Source: Micromonospora terminaliae
GTDB lineage: Bacteria > Actinomycetota > Actinomycetes > Mycobacteriales > Micromonosporaceae
Assembly: GCF_009671205.1 (NCBI RefSeq)
Contig: NZ_CP045309.1
Location: 4,898,001 to 4,962,000 of the forward strand
Reading direction: 5' to 3'
Length of the DNA stretch: 64,000 bases
Shown here: piece after piece, positions 42,876-50,503 of the stretch
Layout of the letters: every line of letters begins with the position of its first letter
How positions within the stretch are numbered: position 1 is the first letter of the stretch
Position numbers and translations under genes: made by a program
The notes under the pieces: generated by a model
Database searches by the model: none
What the model was told of the DNA's origin: nothing
The model's input: the letters and a program-made list of their open reading frames with translations, nothing else

Positions 42876-43700
42876 ATGACGAACGTGCGTCGGGTGGCGC
42901 GCTACACCGCGCTGGTCCTGATCACCGCGGTCTTCGTGACCCCGCTGGTCTGGATGGCCCTGACCTCGCTGAAGACGTACGACGACGCGCAGCAGGACCC
43001 GCCGAGCTGGCTGCCGAGCCCGTTCTCCACCTACGGCTACGACCAGATCCTCGGCAACACCGCGAACCCGGTGCTGCGCTGGTTCCTCAACAGCATGCTG
43101 GCCGCCAGCCTGCACACGCTGCTGGTGCTGGTGACCGCGTCGATGGCCGCGTACGCACTGGCCCGGCTGCGGTTCCAGGGCCGGAAGGTGAGCTTCGCGC
43201 TGATCGTGGGGACGCTGTTCCTGCCGCCCACCTCGCTGATCATCCCGAACTTCGTGATCGCCGATCAGCTGGGCTGGATCGACACCCTGACGGTGATCGT
43301 CGTGCCGGGCGCGGCGAGCGCGTTCGGGGTCTTCTTCCTGCGCCAGTTCTTCCTCTCCATCCCGGCCGAGCTGGAGGAGGCGGCGGTGCTGGACGGGGCG
43401 AACCACTGGCAGGTCTTCTTCCAGGTGCTGCTGCCGCTGTCGAAGCCGGCGCTGGCCACCCTGGCGGTGCTGTCGTTCCTCACCAACTGGAACGACTTCC
43501 TGTGGCCGGTCTACGTGCTGTTCAGCCCGGAGCGGCTGACCCTGCCGGCCGGCCTGGGCCTGCTCCAGGGCGCCTACGTGACCGACTACCCGGTGATCAT
43601 GGCGGGTGCGGTGCTGGCCAGCGTGCCGGTGCTGATTCTCTTCGTGCTCGCCCAGCGGCACATCATCCAGGGCGTGTCGCGCAGCGGCCTGAAGGGATGA
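42876..43700 (+). CDS. Sugar ABC transporter permease (MalG/AraQ type)
   Basis: A 274-residue permease with six transmembrane helices. Its EAA loop is 'ELEEAAVLDGANHWQVFFQV' and 'LLPLSKP', and the C-terminus ends 'RHIIQGVSRSGLKG', the usual MalG-type tail. The ATG at 42876 follows GAGGGGGCG. Its stop overlaps the start of the GH43 gene (ATGA). Confidence 0.93.
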   Translation: MTNVRRVARYTALVLITAVFVTPLVWMALTSLKTYDDAQQDPPSWLPSPFSTYGYDQILGNTANPVLRWFLNSMLAASLHTLLVLVTASMAAYALARLRFQGRKVSFALIVGTLFLPPTSLIIPNFVIADQLGWIDTLTVIVVPGAASAFGVFFLRQFFLSIPAELEEAAVLDGANHWQVFFQVLLPLSKPALATLAVLSFLTNWNDFLWPVYVLFSPERLTLPAGLGLLQGAYVTDYPVIMAGAVLASVPVLILFVLAQRHIIQGVSRSGLKG

Positions 43701-44710
43701 CCGACCGGCGGATGTGGCGACGCGGCGCGGCGGCCCTGGCCGCCGCGCTGCTCGTCGGCGGTTGCGGCAGTGGAGAAACCCCGTCGAGTACGCCGGAGGG
43801 CGCACCCGTGTACACCAACCCGGTCATCCGGACCGACGCACCCGACCCGCAGGCGATCCGGGTCGGCGACACCTGGTACCTGTTCCACACCAACTCCGGC
43901 GGCCGGAACGTCCCGGTGCTCACCTCGCCCGACCTGGTCGGATGGACCGAGGCCGGTGACGCCCTGCCGGAGCTGCCGGCGTGGGCCGACGCCGGGAAGA
44001 CCTGGGCGCCGGAGGTCATCCAGCTCGCCCCGGACCGGTTCGCGCTCTACTACACCGTGGCCGACCGTGACTCCGGCCGGCAGTGCCTCGGCCGGGCGGT
44101 GGCGAGCACCCCGCTCGGGCCGTACCGGGACGACGCGGAGGGGCCGCTGGTCTGCCAGGCGGAGCTGGGCGGCTCGATCGACGCCAGCCCGTACCGGGAC
44201 ACCGACGGGAGCCTCTGGCTGCTCTGGAAGAACGACGGCAACGCCATCGGGGTGGACACCTGGCTCTGGTCGCAGCGCCTCTCGCCCGACGGGCTCCGGC
44301 TGGTCGGCACGCCGACGAAGCTGCTCAAGCAGACCGAGCCGTGGGAGGGGACGCTGATCGAGGGGCCGTTCTTCCACCGGCACGACGGGAAGCTGCTGCT
44401 CTTCTTCGCCGCCAACGCCTACGACCGCGACACCTACGCCGAGGGCTACGCGGTCTGCGAGAGCCCCACCGGGCCGTGCGTGAAGGCCGCGGAGAACCCG
44501 CTCCTGAAGTCGAACGCGGTCGCCTCCGGCCCGGGCCACGCGTCGATGGTGGAGAAGGACGGCCGCACCTGGCTGCTGTACCACGCCTGGCGGCCCGGCC
44601 AGGAGGGCAGCACCGACCCGGGCCGCCAGGTCTGGCTCGACGAGGTGGTCTGGACCGACGGCCGGCCGGTGGTGAAGGGCCCGACGGCGGAGCCCCAGCC
44701 GCGCCCCTGA
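43697..44710 (+). CDS. GH43-family arabinan/xylan hydrolase lipoprotein
   Basis: A 337-residue secreted lipoprotein (Arg-rich N-region, lipobox 'LVGGC') with a five-bladed GH43 domain. All three catalytic acids are visible: the general base Asp in 'DAPDPQAIR', the pKa-modulating Asp in 'GSIDASPYRD', and the acid Glu in 'IEGPFFHRHDG'. GH43 enzymes cleave arabinan or arabinoxylan; here it likely works outside the membrane, releasing oligosaccharides for the adjacent importer. The start overlaps the permease stop by 4 bp, so it is the last gene of the operon. Confidence 0.92.
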   Translation: MTDRRMWRRGAAALAAALLVGGCGSGETPSSTPEGAPVYTNPVIRTDAPDPQAIRVGDTWYLFHTNSGGRNVPVLTSPDLVGWTEAGDALPELPAWADAGKTWAPEVIQLAPDRFALYYTVADRDSGRQCLGRAVASTPLGPYRDDAEGPLVCQAELGGSIDASPYRDTDGSLWLLWKNDGNAIGVDTWLWSQRLSPDGLRLVGTPTKLLKQTEPWEGTLIEGPFFHRHDGKLLLFFAANAYDRDTYAEGYAVCESPTGPCVKAAENPLLKSNAVASGPGHASMVEKDGRTWLLYHAWRPGQEGSTDPGRQVWLDEVVWTDGRPVVKGPTAEPQPRP

Positions 44711-46201
44711 TCAGCGCAGGGCGGGCGAGGGCTCGGCCGCCGCCTCGCGGCGCGCCAGGCGGTTCTTCCGGTAGCCGTAGCCGAAGTAGATGAGCGCGCC
44801 GAGCAGCATCCAGGCGAGGAACCGGATCCAGGTCTCCACCGACAGGTTCAGCATCAGGTAGAGGCAGGCCAGCGCGGACACGATCGGCAGCACCGGCGAG
44901 AACGGCACCTTGAACGGGCGCTCCAGTTCCGGGCGCCGCCGACGCAGGATCGGCACCGCGATCGAGACCAGCACGAACGCGCAGAGCGCGCCGATGCTGA
45001 CCAGGTCGGCCAGCGCGGAGAGCGGCAGGAATCCGGCCAGCAGCGCGACGCCGATCGTCATGATCGCCGAGATCCGGTACGGGGTGCCCCAGCGCGGGTG
45101 GACCTTGGCGATCGAGGGCGGGATGAGCCCGTCCCGGCCGATGGCGAAGCCGATCCGGCCCATGGCCACCAGGTCGACCAGGATCACGCTGGTGAGGCCG
45201 GCGATGGCGGCGATGGAGACCAGGACGGCGGCCCAGTTGGCGCCGACCGCCTCGAAGGCGGACGCGATCGGGGCACCCTCGTCGATGTCGGTGTAGCGCA
45301 CCATGCCGACCAGGACCAGCGAGACGCCGATGTACAGCACCGTGGAGATGCCCAGCGTGCCGAGCAGGCCCAGCGGCAGGTCGCGGCGGGGCTTGCGGGT
45401 CTCCTCGCCGAGGTTCGCCACGGCCTCGAAGCCGGTGTACGCGAAGAACACCACGGCGGCGGCGGTCAGCACCCCGGCGAAGCCGAAGACGGACGGCTCC
45501 AGCCCGAAGAGGGCCTGGGTGACCGGCTGCCGGATGCCGTCCTCGCCGCCCCCGGCCGGCTCGGTGGCCGGGATGAACGGGCTCAGGTTGGCCGCCTTCA
45601 CGAAGAACAGCCCGGCCACCACGATGAAGACGCAGATGGCGACCTTCACGAGGACCAGCAGGTTGGTCACCCGGGCGGACTCGCGGATGCCGACGATGCC
45701 GATGACGCCGAGGATCAGCACGATGGCGATCGCGCCGAGGTTGACCACGCTGCCCTCCTCGGCGAACCAGGCGCTGGGCAGGTCGAAGAGTTCGGCGAGG
45801 TAACCGGACCAGCCGCGGGCCACCACGGCCGAGCCGAGCGCGAACTCCAGCAGCAGGTCCCAGCCGATGATCCAGGCGACGATCTCGCCCATGGTCGCGT
45901 ACGCGTAGGTGTAGGCGCTGCCCGCGGTCGGCACGCTGGACGCGAGTTCCGCGTAGCAGAGCGCGGCGAGCAGCGCGACCGCGCCGGCGATCGCGAACGA
46001 GATCACCACGCCCGGGCCGGCGTGGTTCTTCGCCTCGATACCGGTCAGCGTGAAGATGCCGGTGCCGATCACGATGCCGATGCCGAAGCCCATGAGGTCG
46101 ATCGCGCCGAGGCGGCGACGCAGCCCGGGCCGTCCGTCCTCGCCGTCGGCCTCACCCTGGGCGAGCACGTCCCGGATCGGTTTCGTCCGCAGGACGGACA
46201 T
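44711..46201 (-). CDS. APC-family amino acid permease (cationic amino acid transporter-like)
   Basis: A 496-residue protein with twelve or more transmembrane helices. The TM1 motif 'GFGIGIVIGTGIFTLTGIEA', 'YAELASSVPTAGSAYTYAYA' and 'FFAYTGFEAVANLGEETRKP' are characteristic of CAT/YfnA-type transporters. It is expected to import amino acids by proton symport; the preferred substrate is unknown. The ATG at 46201 follows GGGAGG. It converges on the GH43 gene with no space between the stop codons and is probably monocistronic. Confidence 0.92.
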   Translation of the reverse strand: MSVLRTKPIRDVLAQGEADGEDGRPGLRRRLGAIDLMGFGIGIVIGTGIFTLTGIEAKNHAGPGVVISFAIAGAVALLAALCYAELASSVPTAGSAYTYAYATMGEIVAWIIGWDLLLEFALGSAVVARGWSGYLAELFDLPSAWFAEEGSVVNLGAIAIVLILGVIGIVGIRESARVTNLLVLVKVAICVFIVVAGLFFVKAANLSPFIPATEPAGGGEDGIRQPVTQALFGLEPSVFGFAGVLTAAAVVFFAYTGFEAVANLGEETRKPRRDLPLGLLGTLGISTVLYIGVSLVLVGMVRYTDIDEGAPIASAFEAVGANWAAVLVSIAAIAGLTSVILVDLVAMGRIGFAIGRDGLIPPSIAKVHPRWGTPYRISAIMTIGVALLAGFLPLSALADLVSIGALCAFVLVSIAVPILRRRRPELERPFKVPFSPVLPIVSALACLYLMLNLSVETWIRFLAWMLLGALIYFGYGYRKNRLARREAAAEPSPALR

Positions 46202-46505
46202 GACCACCTCCCACCGTGCGACCACCACGGTGGCGGTCCGTGACCGGGCAAGCTACCCAGGCCTTCTCGCCACTAATCCGGTACGGGACGTGTCGGACAG
46301 GTCACGGATCGGACTATGACCCGGCTCACCCTCGGACGTTCGGCCCCACCTGCGCATCGATCCGTCCGCAGGTCTTGCGCCCTGTCCGGATTGATGAAAG
46401 TTTTCTACCGGGGACAGTTACTGTGCGGCGAATCTTGCCGGATGCGCCGCCCGTCCGCCGCCACCCGACACGCACCCGTGAGCCCCAACGAAGGGACCGC
46501 ACCGC
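46202..46505. other. Divergent promoter region of permease and GHL10 genes
   Basis: 304 bp without a gene. It is locally AT-richer around 46391-46430 (TTGATGAAAGTTTTCTACC) and contains a perfect dyad ACAGT-T-ACTGT at 46414-46424, about 80 bp before the GHL10 start. This is a plausible operator or promoter zone; no definite -35/-10 pair is assigned. Confidence 0.45.
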
Positions 46506-48164
46506 ATGAAGGCAACTCGGCTCGGAGCCGCCGGGCTGGCCGTGGCGCTGCTCGGCGCGCTCGTCGCCGGCACCCCCGCGAGCGCCGCGGAGAGCAACAC
46601 GGCGACCGACTCCACCGCGACCACCTGCGTCACCGACCCGGCCGTCCCGAAGCGGCAGTTCCGGGCCATGTGGATCGCCTCGGTGACGAACATCGACTGG
46701 CCCAGCAAGGGGTCCTGGACCGCCCCGGATCAGGTCGCCAAGCAGAAGGCCGAATACCTGGCCTGGCTCGACCTGGCCCAGAAGCTCAACCACAACGCCG
46801 TCGTGGTCCAGGTCCGCCCGACCGCCGACGCGTTCTGGCCCTCGGAGGTCGAACCCTGGTCGGAGTACCTGACCGGGGTGCGCGGCCAGAACCCGGGCTG
46901 GGACCCGCTGGCCTTCCTCGTCGAGGAGTCGCACAAGCGCAACCTGGAGTTCCACGCCTGGATGAACCCGTACCGGGTCTCCATGCCGGCCCCCGGCGGC
47001 GCAGGCGCCGACATCTCGAAGCTCGCCCCGAACCACCCGGTGCGCCAGCACCCGGACTGGGTGTTCGCCTACCCGCCGGCCGGTGTCGCCGGCAGCCGGC
47101 TCTACTACAACCCCGGCATCCCCGAGGTCCGCGAGTTCGTGCAGACCGCGATGATGGACGCGGTCAAGAAGTACGACATCGACGGCGTGCACTTCGACGA
47201 CTACTTCTACCCGTACCCGAGCGGCACCTACCAGTACCCGGACGACGCCACGTTCGCCCAGTACAACCGGGGGTTCACGGACAAGGCCGACTGGCGGCGG
47301 GACAACATCAACCTGCTGATCCAGGAGATGAACGCCAAGATCAAGGCGGAGAAGCCGTGGGTGAAGTTCGGGGTCAGCCCGTTCGGCATCTGGCGCAACA
47401 AGTCGGCCGACCCGAACGGCTCGGACACCACCGGCTCGCAGTCGTACGACATCATCTCCGCCGACACCCGCAAGTGGGTCAAGGAGGAGTGGATCGACTA
47501 CATCGTGCCGCAGCTCTACTGGTACATCGGCCAGTACCCGGCCGCCGACTACGCCCGGCTCGTGCCGTGGTGGGCGGAGACCGTGCGGGGCACCAACGTC
47601 CAGCTCTACATCGGGCAGGCCGACTACAAGAGCGGTGACCCGGTGTACGGCTCGTTCTGGATGAACCCGCAGGAGCTGTCGAACCACCTGACGCTCAACC
47701 GGTCGTACCCGGAGGTGCTCGGCAACGTGCACTTCTCCGCGGTGCAGGTGCGGGCGAACCGGCTCGGCGCCACCGACATCTACGCCGCCGAGCACTACTC
47801 CCGGCCGGCGCTGGTGCCGACCATGTCGCAGCTGCCGTCCAAGCCGCTGCTCATGCCGGTCATCACCCGCGCCGAGCGGCAGGACGACGGGGTTCGGCTG
47901 AGCTGGCGGCAGCCGGCCGACGGAAAGGGTCCGTTCGGCGAGGCCACCTCGTACGCGATCTACCGGTTCGACGGGGCCGGCCTGGCCGGCCGCTGCGACT
48001 TCGCCGACGCGTCCCACCTGGTCGCCACCGTCCGCGGCACGGACGGCGACGTGCAGTCCTGGGTGGACACCACCGCGACGGCCGGCGCGCACACCTACTA
48101 CGTGACCGCGCTGGACCGGCTCTGGAACGAGGGCCCGGTGAGCCCGCCGCGCTTCGTGCACTGA
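46506..48164 (+). CDS. Secreted GHL10 (UPF0748/YngK-like) glycoside hydrolase-like protein
   Basis: A 552-residue exported protein with a signal peptide to about residue 27 ('AGTPASA'). The TIM-barrel GHL10 domain spans about 48-400: 'FRAMWIASVTNIDWPSKGSW', 'NAVVVQVRPTADAFWPSEVE', 'HAWMNPYRVS', and 'DGVHFDDYFYPYP' carrying the likely catalytic acids. The C-terminal 90 residues look like a fibronectin type III domain. Family members act on peptidoglycan or polysaccharide; the exact bond is unknown. The ATG at 46506 fits the signal peptide, and a GAAGGG ribosome site lies about 10 nt upstream. A terminator follows. Confidence 0.9.
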   Translation: MKATRLGAAGLAVALLGALVAGTPASAAESNTATDSTATTCVTDPAVPKRQFRAMWIASVTNIDWPSKGSWTAPDQVAKQKAEYLAWLDLAQKLNHNAVVVQVRPTADAFWPSEVEPWSEYLTGVRGQNPGWDPLAFLVEESHKRNLEFHAWMNPYRVSMPAPGGAGADISKLAPNHPVRQHPDWVFAYPPAGVAGSRLYYNPGIPEVREFVQTAMMDAVKKYDIDGVHFDDYFYPYPSGTYQYPDDATFAQYNRGFTDKADWRRDNINLLIQEMNAKIKAEKPWVKFGVSPFGIWRNKSADPNGSDTTGSQSYDIISADTRKWVKEEWIDYIVPQLYWYIGQYPAADYARLVPWWAETVRGTNVQLYIGQADYKSGDPVYGSFWMNPQELSNHLTLNRSYPEVLGNVHFSAVQVRANRLGATDIYAAEHYSRPALVPTMSQLPSKPLLMPVITRAERQDDGVRLSWRQPADGKGPFGEATSYAIYRFDGAGLAGRCDFADASHLVATVRGTDGDVQSWVDTTATAGAHTYYVTALDRLWNEGPVSPPRFVH

Positions 48165-48176
48165 CCCGCACGACAA

Positions 48177-48209
48177 GGGACGCCCGGGGCCTCGCGCCCC
48201 GGGCGTCCC
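48177..48209. terminator. Hairpin terminator between convergent GHL10 and methyltransferase genes
   Basis: Perfect 14-bp stem (48177-48190 with 48196-48209) 13 nt past the GHL10 stop and 8 nt past the stop of the opposing gene. It can serve both directions. Confidence 0.8.
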
Positions 48210-48216
48210 GCCGTGT

Positions 48217-48903
48217 TCAGGCGGCCTTGTGCAACCGCACCTCCAGCCCGATCAGCCCGTCCCGGTCCACCTCGGCGCCACCGAAGGCGCTCTGCGCGGC
48301 GAGCCGGGCGAAGGCGTCGCCGGTGATCGCCCGCCGCCGCAGCATCCGCAGCGCCGAGCGGGTCCAGAAGGCGTCGAGCCCGCCCAGCCCCATCCGGGCC
48401 ACCTCCCGCTCGATGTCCGCCGGCGCGATGTCGGCGCGCAGGTCGTGGATCACCGCCCGGCCGCCCGGCCGCAGCACCCGGTGCAGCTCGTCCAGCGCCC
48501 GGACCGGGCGGACGAAGTTCTTGAACGCCGCCTGGCAGACGACCAGGTCGAACGAGTCCGCCGGGAACGGCAACTCGTGCACGTCGCCCTGGCGGAAGGT
48601 CGCCTCGACCCCGGCCCGCCGGGCCGCCTCCCCCGCCAGCTCGACGAACGTCCGGCTGACGTCCAGCCCGGTGATCCGGTACGCCCCCAGCCGGGCCAGC
48701 TCGATCGCCAGGTAGCCCGGGCCGGGCGCCACCTCCAGCACGGCCGCCCCGGCCGGCAGCCCCTCGGCCAGCCGGGCGGCCTGCCGCCGGTACTCGGCCA
48801 GTTGCGGCGCGGAGCCGCGGTTCCGGGCGTACCAGCGGGCGGTCCGCCCCTCCATCTCGGGCAGCAGCTTGCGCTTCGGCGCGTGCAGGTCCTTCGTGCT
48901 CAT
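48217..48903 (-). CDS. SAM-dependent methyltransferase (Methyltransf_11/25 type)
   Basis: A 228-residue class I methyltransferase. Motif I is 'VLEVAPGPGYLAIELARLG', motif II 'ITGLDVSRTFVELA', the acidic loop 'FRQGDVHELPFPADSFDLVV', and the later segment 'LDELHRVLRPGGRAVIHDL'. It resembles UbiE-like small-molecule methyltransferases; the substrate is unknown. The ATG at 48903 follows GGAGGAAGAG, slightly close. The PadR gene on the same strand begins 0.8 kb upstream, and 160 bp separate the two. Confidence 0.88.
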   Translation of the reverse strand: MSTKDLHAPKRKLLPEMEGRTARWYARNRGSAPQLAEYRRQAARLAEGLPAGAAVLEVAPGPGYLAIELARLGAYRITGLDVSRTFVELAGEAARRAGVEATFRQGDVHELPFPADSFDLVVCQAAFKNFVRPVRALDELHRVLRPGGRAVIHDLRADIAPADIEREVARMGLGGLDAFWTRSALRMLRRRAITGDAFARLAAQSAFGGAEVDRDGLIGLEVRLHKAA

Positions 48904-49067
48904 CTCTTCCTCCGGTCTCGGGTCGTGCGGGCACGAACCGACCCCGGGGACGGGAGCCCGGTTATCGTTGCGGTTGCCACCTTGCGGCCGGGTTGCCGTT
49001 CCCGCGGTATCGGTTCGCAGGTCAGGGCCCCGGCGGTGGTGTTCCCGCACCCCGCCGGGGTCCGCTC

Positions 49068-49715
49068 TCAGTGCGGCTCGGTCCCCCTCTCCGCCAGGTC
49101 CGCCCACTCCGGCGGCACCGCGCCGGTCTCGTGCCAGGCCCGCCACTCGGCCAGGCCCGGCAGCGCCCCGGTGGTCAGCTCGTCGAGCAGGCCGCGCACC
49201 CAGGTCGCCTCGGCCTCCCGGACAGCCAGGTCGTATTCGGCTTCGATGAGGAAGATCCGGGGCACCTCGCGGGCGTGCCCGGCCAGCGCCGCCCGCTGCG
49301 CGGCGAGCTGGTCCTCCAGCCGGTCGAGGCGCTGCCGCAGCAGGTCGAGCGCCTCGTCGGGCGCGAGGACGCCGAGCACCGAGAGGCCCGCCTCGAACCG
49401 GGGTTGCTCCCGCTCCGGGACAGCGACCAGCTCGCGCGTCCAGTCGACCAGCTCCGCGCGCCCGGCCTCGGTGATCCGGTAGACGGTGCGCTCCGGGCGC
49501 CGCCCCTGCCGGCCACTCTCCACCGTCGCGACGAGGCCGTGCCGCTCCAGGTTCGCCACCACCGTGTAGAGCGAGCCCCACTTGATCGGCATGTCCTGGT
49601 CCTTGCCGCGGGCGCGCAGCACGGCAGCGATCTCGTAGGGGTGGCGGGGCCGCTCGACCAGGGCCGAGAGCACGGCGAGGGCCATGAGGTTCCCGACCCG
49701 GCGTCGCTTCGCCAC
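49068..49715 (-). CDS. PadR-family transcriptional regulator
   Basis: A 215-residue full-length PadR protein. The winged helix is in 'LMALAVLSALVERPRHPYEI' and 'KWGSLYTVVANLERHGLV', followed by the C-terminal helical dimerisation domain ('LRQRLDRLEDQLAAQRAALAG'). GTG 49715 is chosen because GAGGAGG lies 5 nt upstream. A perfect 7-bp-arm dyad sits just upstream of the gene and is a natural autorepression site. The downstream methyltransferase may be in its regulon. Confidence 0.88.
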   Translation of the reverse strand: MAKRRRVGNLMALAVLSALVERPRHPYEIAAVLRARGKDQDMPIKWGSLYTVVANLERHGLVATVESGRQGRRPERTVYRITEAGRAELVDWTRELVAVPEREQPRFEAGLSVLGVLAPDEALDLLRQRLDRLEDQLAAQRAALAGHAREVPRIFLIEAEYDLAVREAEATWVRGLLDELTTGALPGLAEWRAWHETGAVPPEWADLAERGTEPH

Positions 49716-49736
49716 CGCCGCCTCCTCGCCTCCGAT

Positions 49737-49752
49737 TACTCGTAGACGAGTA
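49737..49752. promoter_or_regulatory. Candidate PadR operator (TACTCGT-AG-ACGAGTA)
   Basis: A perfect inverted repeat with 7-bp arms and a 2-bp centre, 22-37 bp upstream of the PadR start codon. Position and symmetry fit PadR-family autoregulation; similar TACTCGTAGACGAGTA-type dyads accompany many actinobacterial PadR genes. Confidence 0.65.
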
Positions 49753-49890
49753 TACGGCCGCCGGCCGCCCTGGCAAGGCATTCGTCTGTTTCGACGCCTG
49801 TCATCAACACGTCGCCCGGCGCATCGCCTCCGGCTCCCCCGTCGATCGAAAATCGTCGACATATGGCCCCACACTCCCGGGGAGGTAACC

Positions 49891-50430
49891 GTGTCCCGAC
49901 GTCTCACCACCCTGCTCGCCGCCGGCACGATCGCCCTGCTCACCGCCGTCGGCGTGGCCACCCCCGCCGCCGCCGCGGTGAGCACCGAACAGAAGCTCGC
50001 CGTGCTCTCCAGCTGGACCCAGACCAGTGCCAGCAGCTACAGCGCCTGGAACTCCGCCCGCGTGAACCGGGCACCCTGGACCGAGTACGGCTTCGACTGG
50101 TCGACCGACTACTGCTCGTCCAGCCCGGACAACCCGCTCGGCTTCAACTTCAGCCTCTCCTGCTACCGGCACGACTTCGGCTACCGCAACCACAAGGCCA
50201 TGGGCATCTTCCCGGCCAACAAGTCCCGCCTGGACAGCGCGTTCTACGCCGACCTGAAGCGGGTCTGCGCCACCTACAACACCGTCGTACGACCCGCCTG
50301 CTACAGCCTCGCCTGGACCTACTACCAGGCGGTCAGCGTCTTCGGCTCGGTCGCCGCCGTGCAACAGGCCGACCTGGACCGCGCCGCCCGCATGAAGGCC
50401 CAGGCCGAACGCACGGCCGCCCGCCACTGA
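49891..50430 (+). CDS. Secreted bacterial phospholipase A2
   Basis: A 179-residue exported enzyme. GTG 49891 is set by the strong GGGGAGGTAACC site. A signal peptide covers about residues 1-29 ('VATPAAAA'). The catalytic His-Asp pair lies in 'SCYRHDFGYRNH', with two conserved disulphides (Cys in 'DYCSSS', 'LSCYRHD', 'KRVCATY', 'RPACYS'). This matches Streptomyces-type PLA2, which hydrolyses the sn-2 acyl bond of phospholipids with Ca2+. It is monocistronic. Confidence 0.92.
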   Translation: MSRRLTTLLAAGTIALLTAVGVATPAAAAVSTEQKLAVLSSWTQTSASSYSAWNSARVNRAPWTEYGFDWSTDYCSSSPDNPLGFNFSLSCYRHDFGYRNHKAMGIFPANKSRLDSAFYADLKRVCATYNTVVRPACYSLAWTYYQAVSVFGSVAAVQQADLDRAARMKAQAERTAARH

Positions 50431-50441
50431 CCCGCCGCAGT

Positions 50442-50503
50442 AGTTGATCAAGGGGTTCGCGTCGGAATCCGGCTCTCCGGCGACGCGAACCTCTTGGTCA
50501 ACT
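50442..50503. repeat. Long inverted repeat (member B) between convergent genes
   Basis: Arms of 23 nt (50442-50464 and 50481-50503) match in 21 positions. Core AGTTGATCAAGGGGTTCGCG pairs with CGCGAACCTCTTGGTCAACT. It is the same family as 7529-7604. It starts 12 nt after the phospholipase stop and contains the stop codon of the opposing minus-strand gene at 50498-50500, so it probably acts as a bidirectional terminator. Confidence 0.85.
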
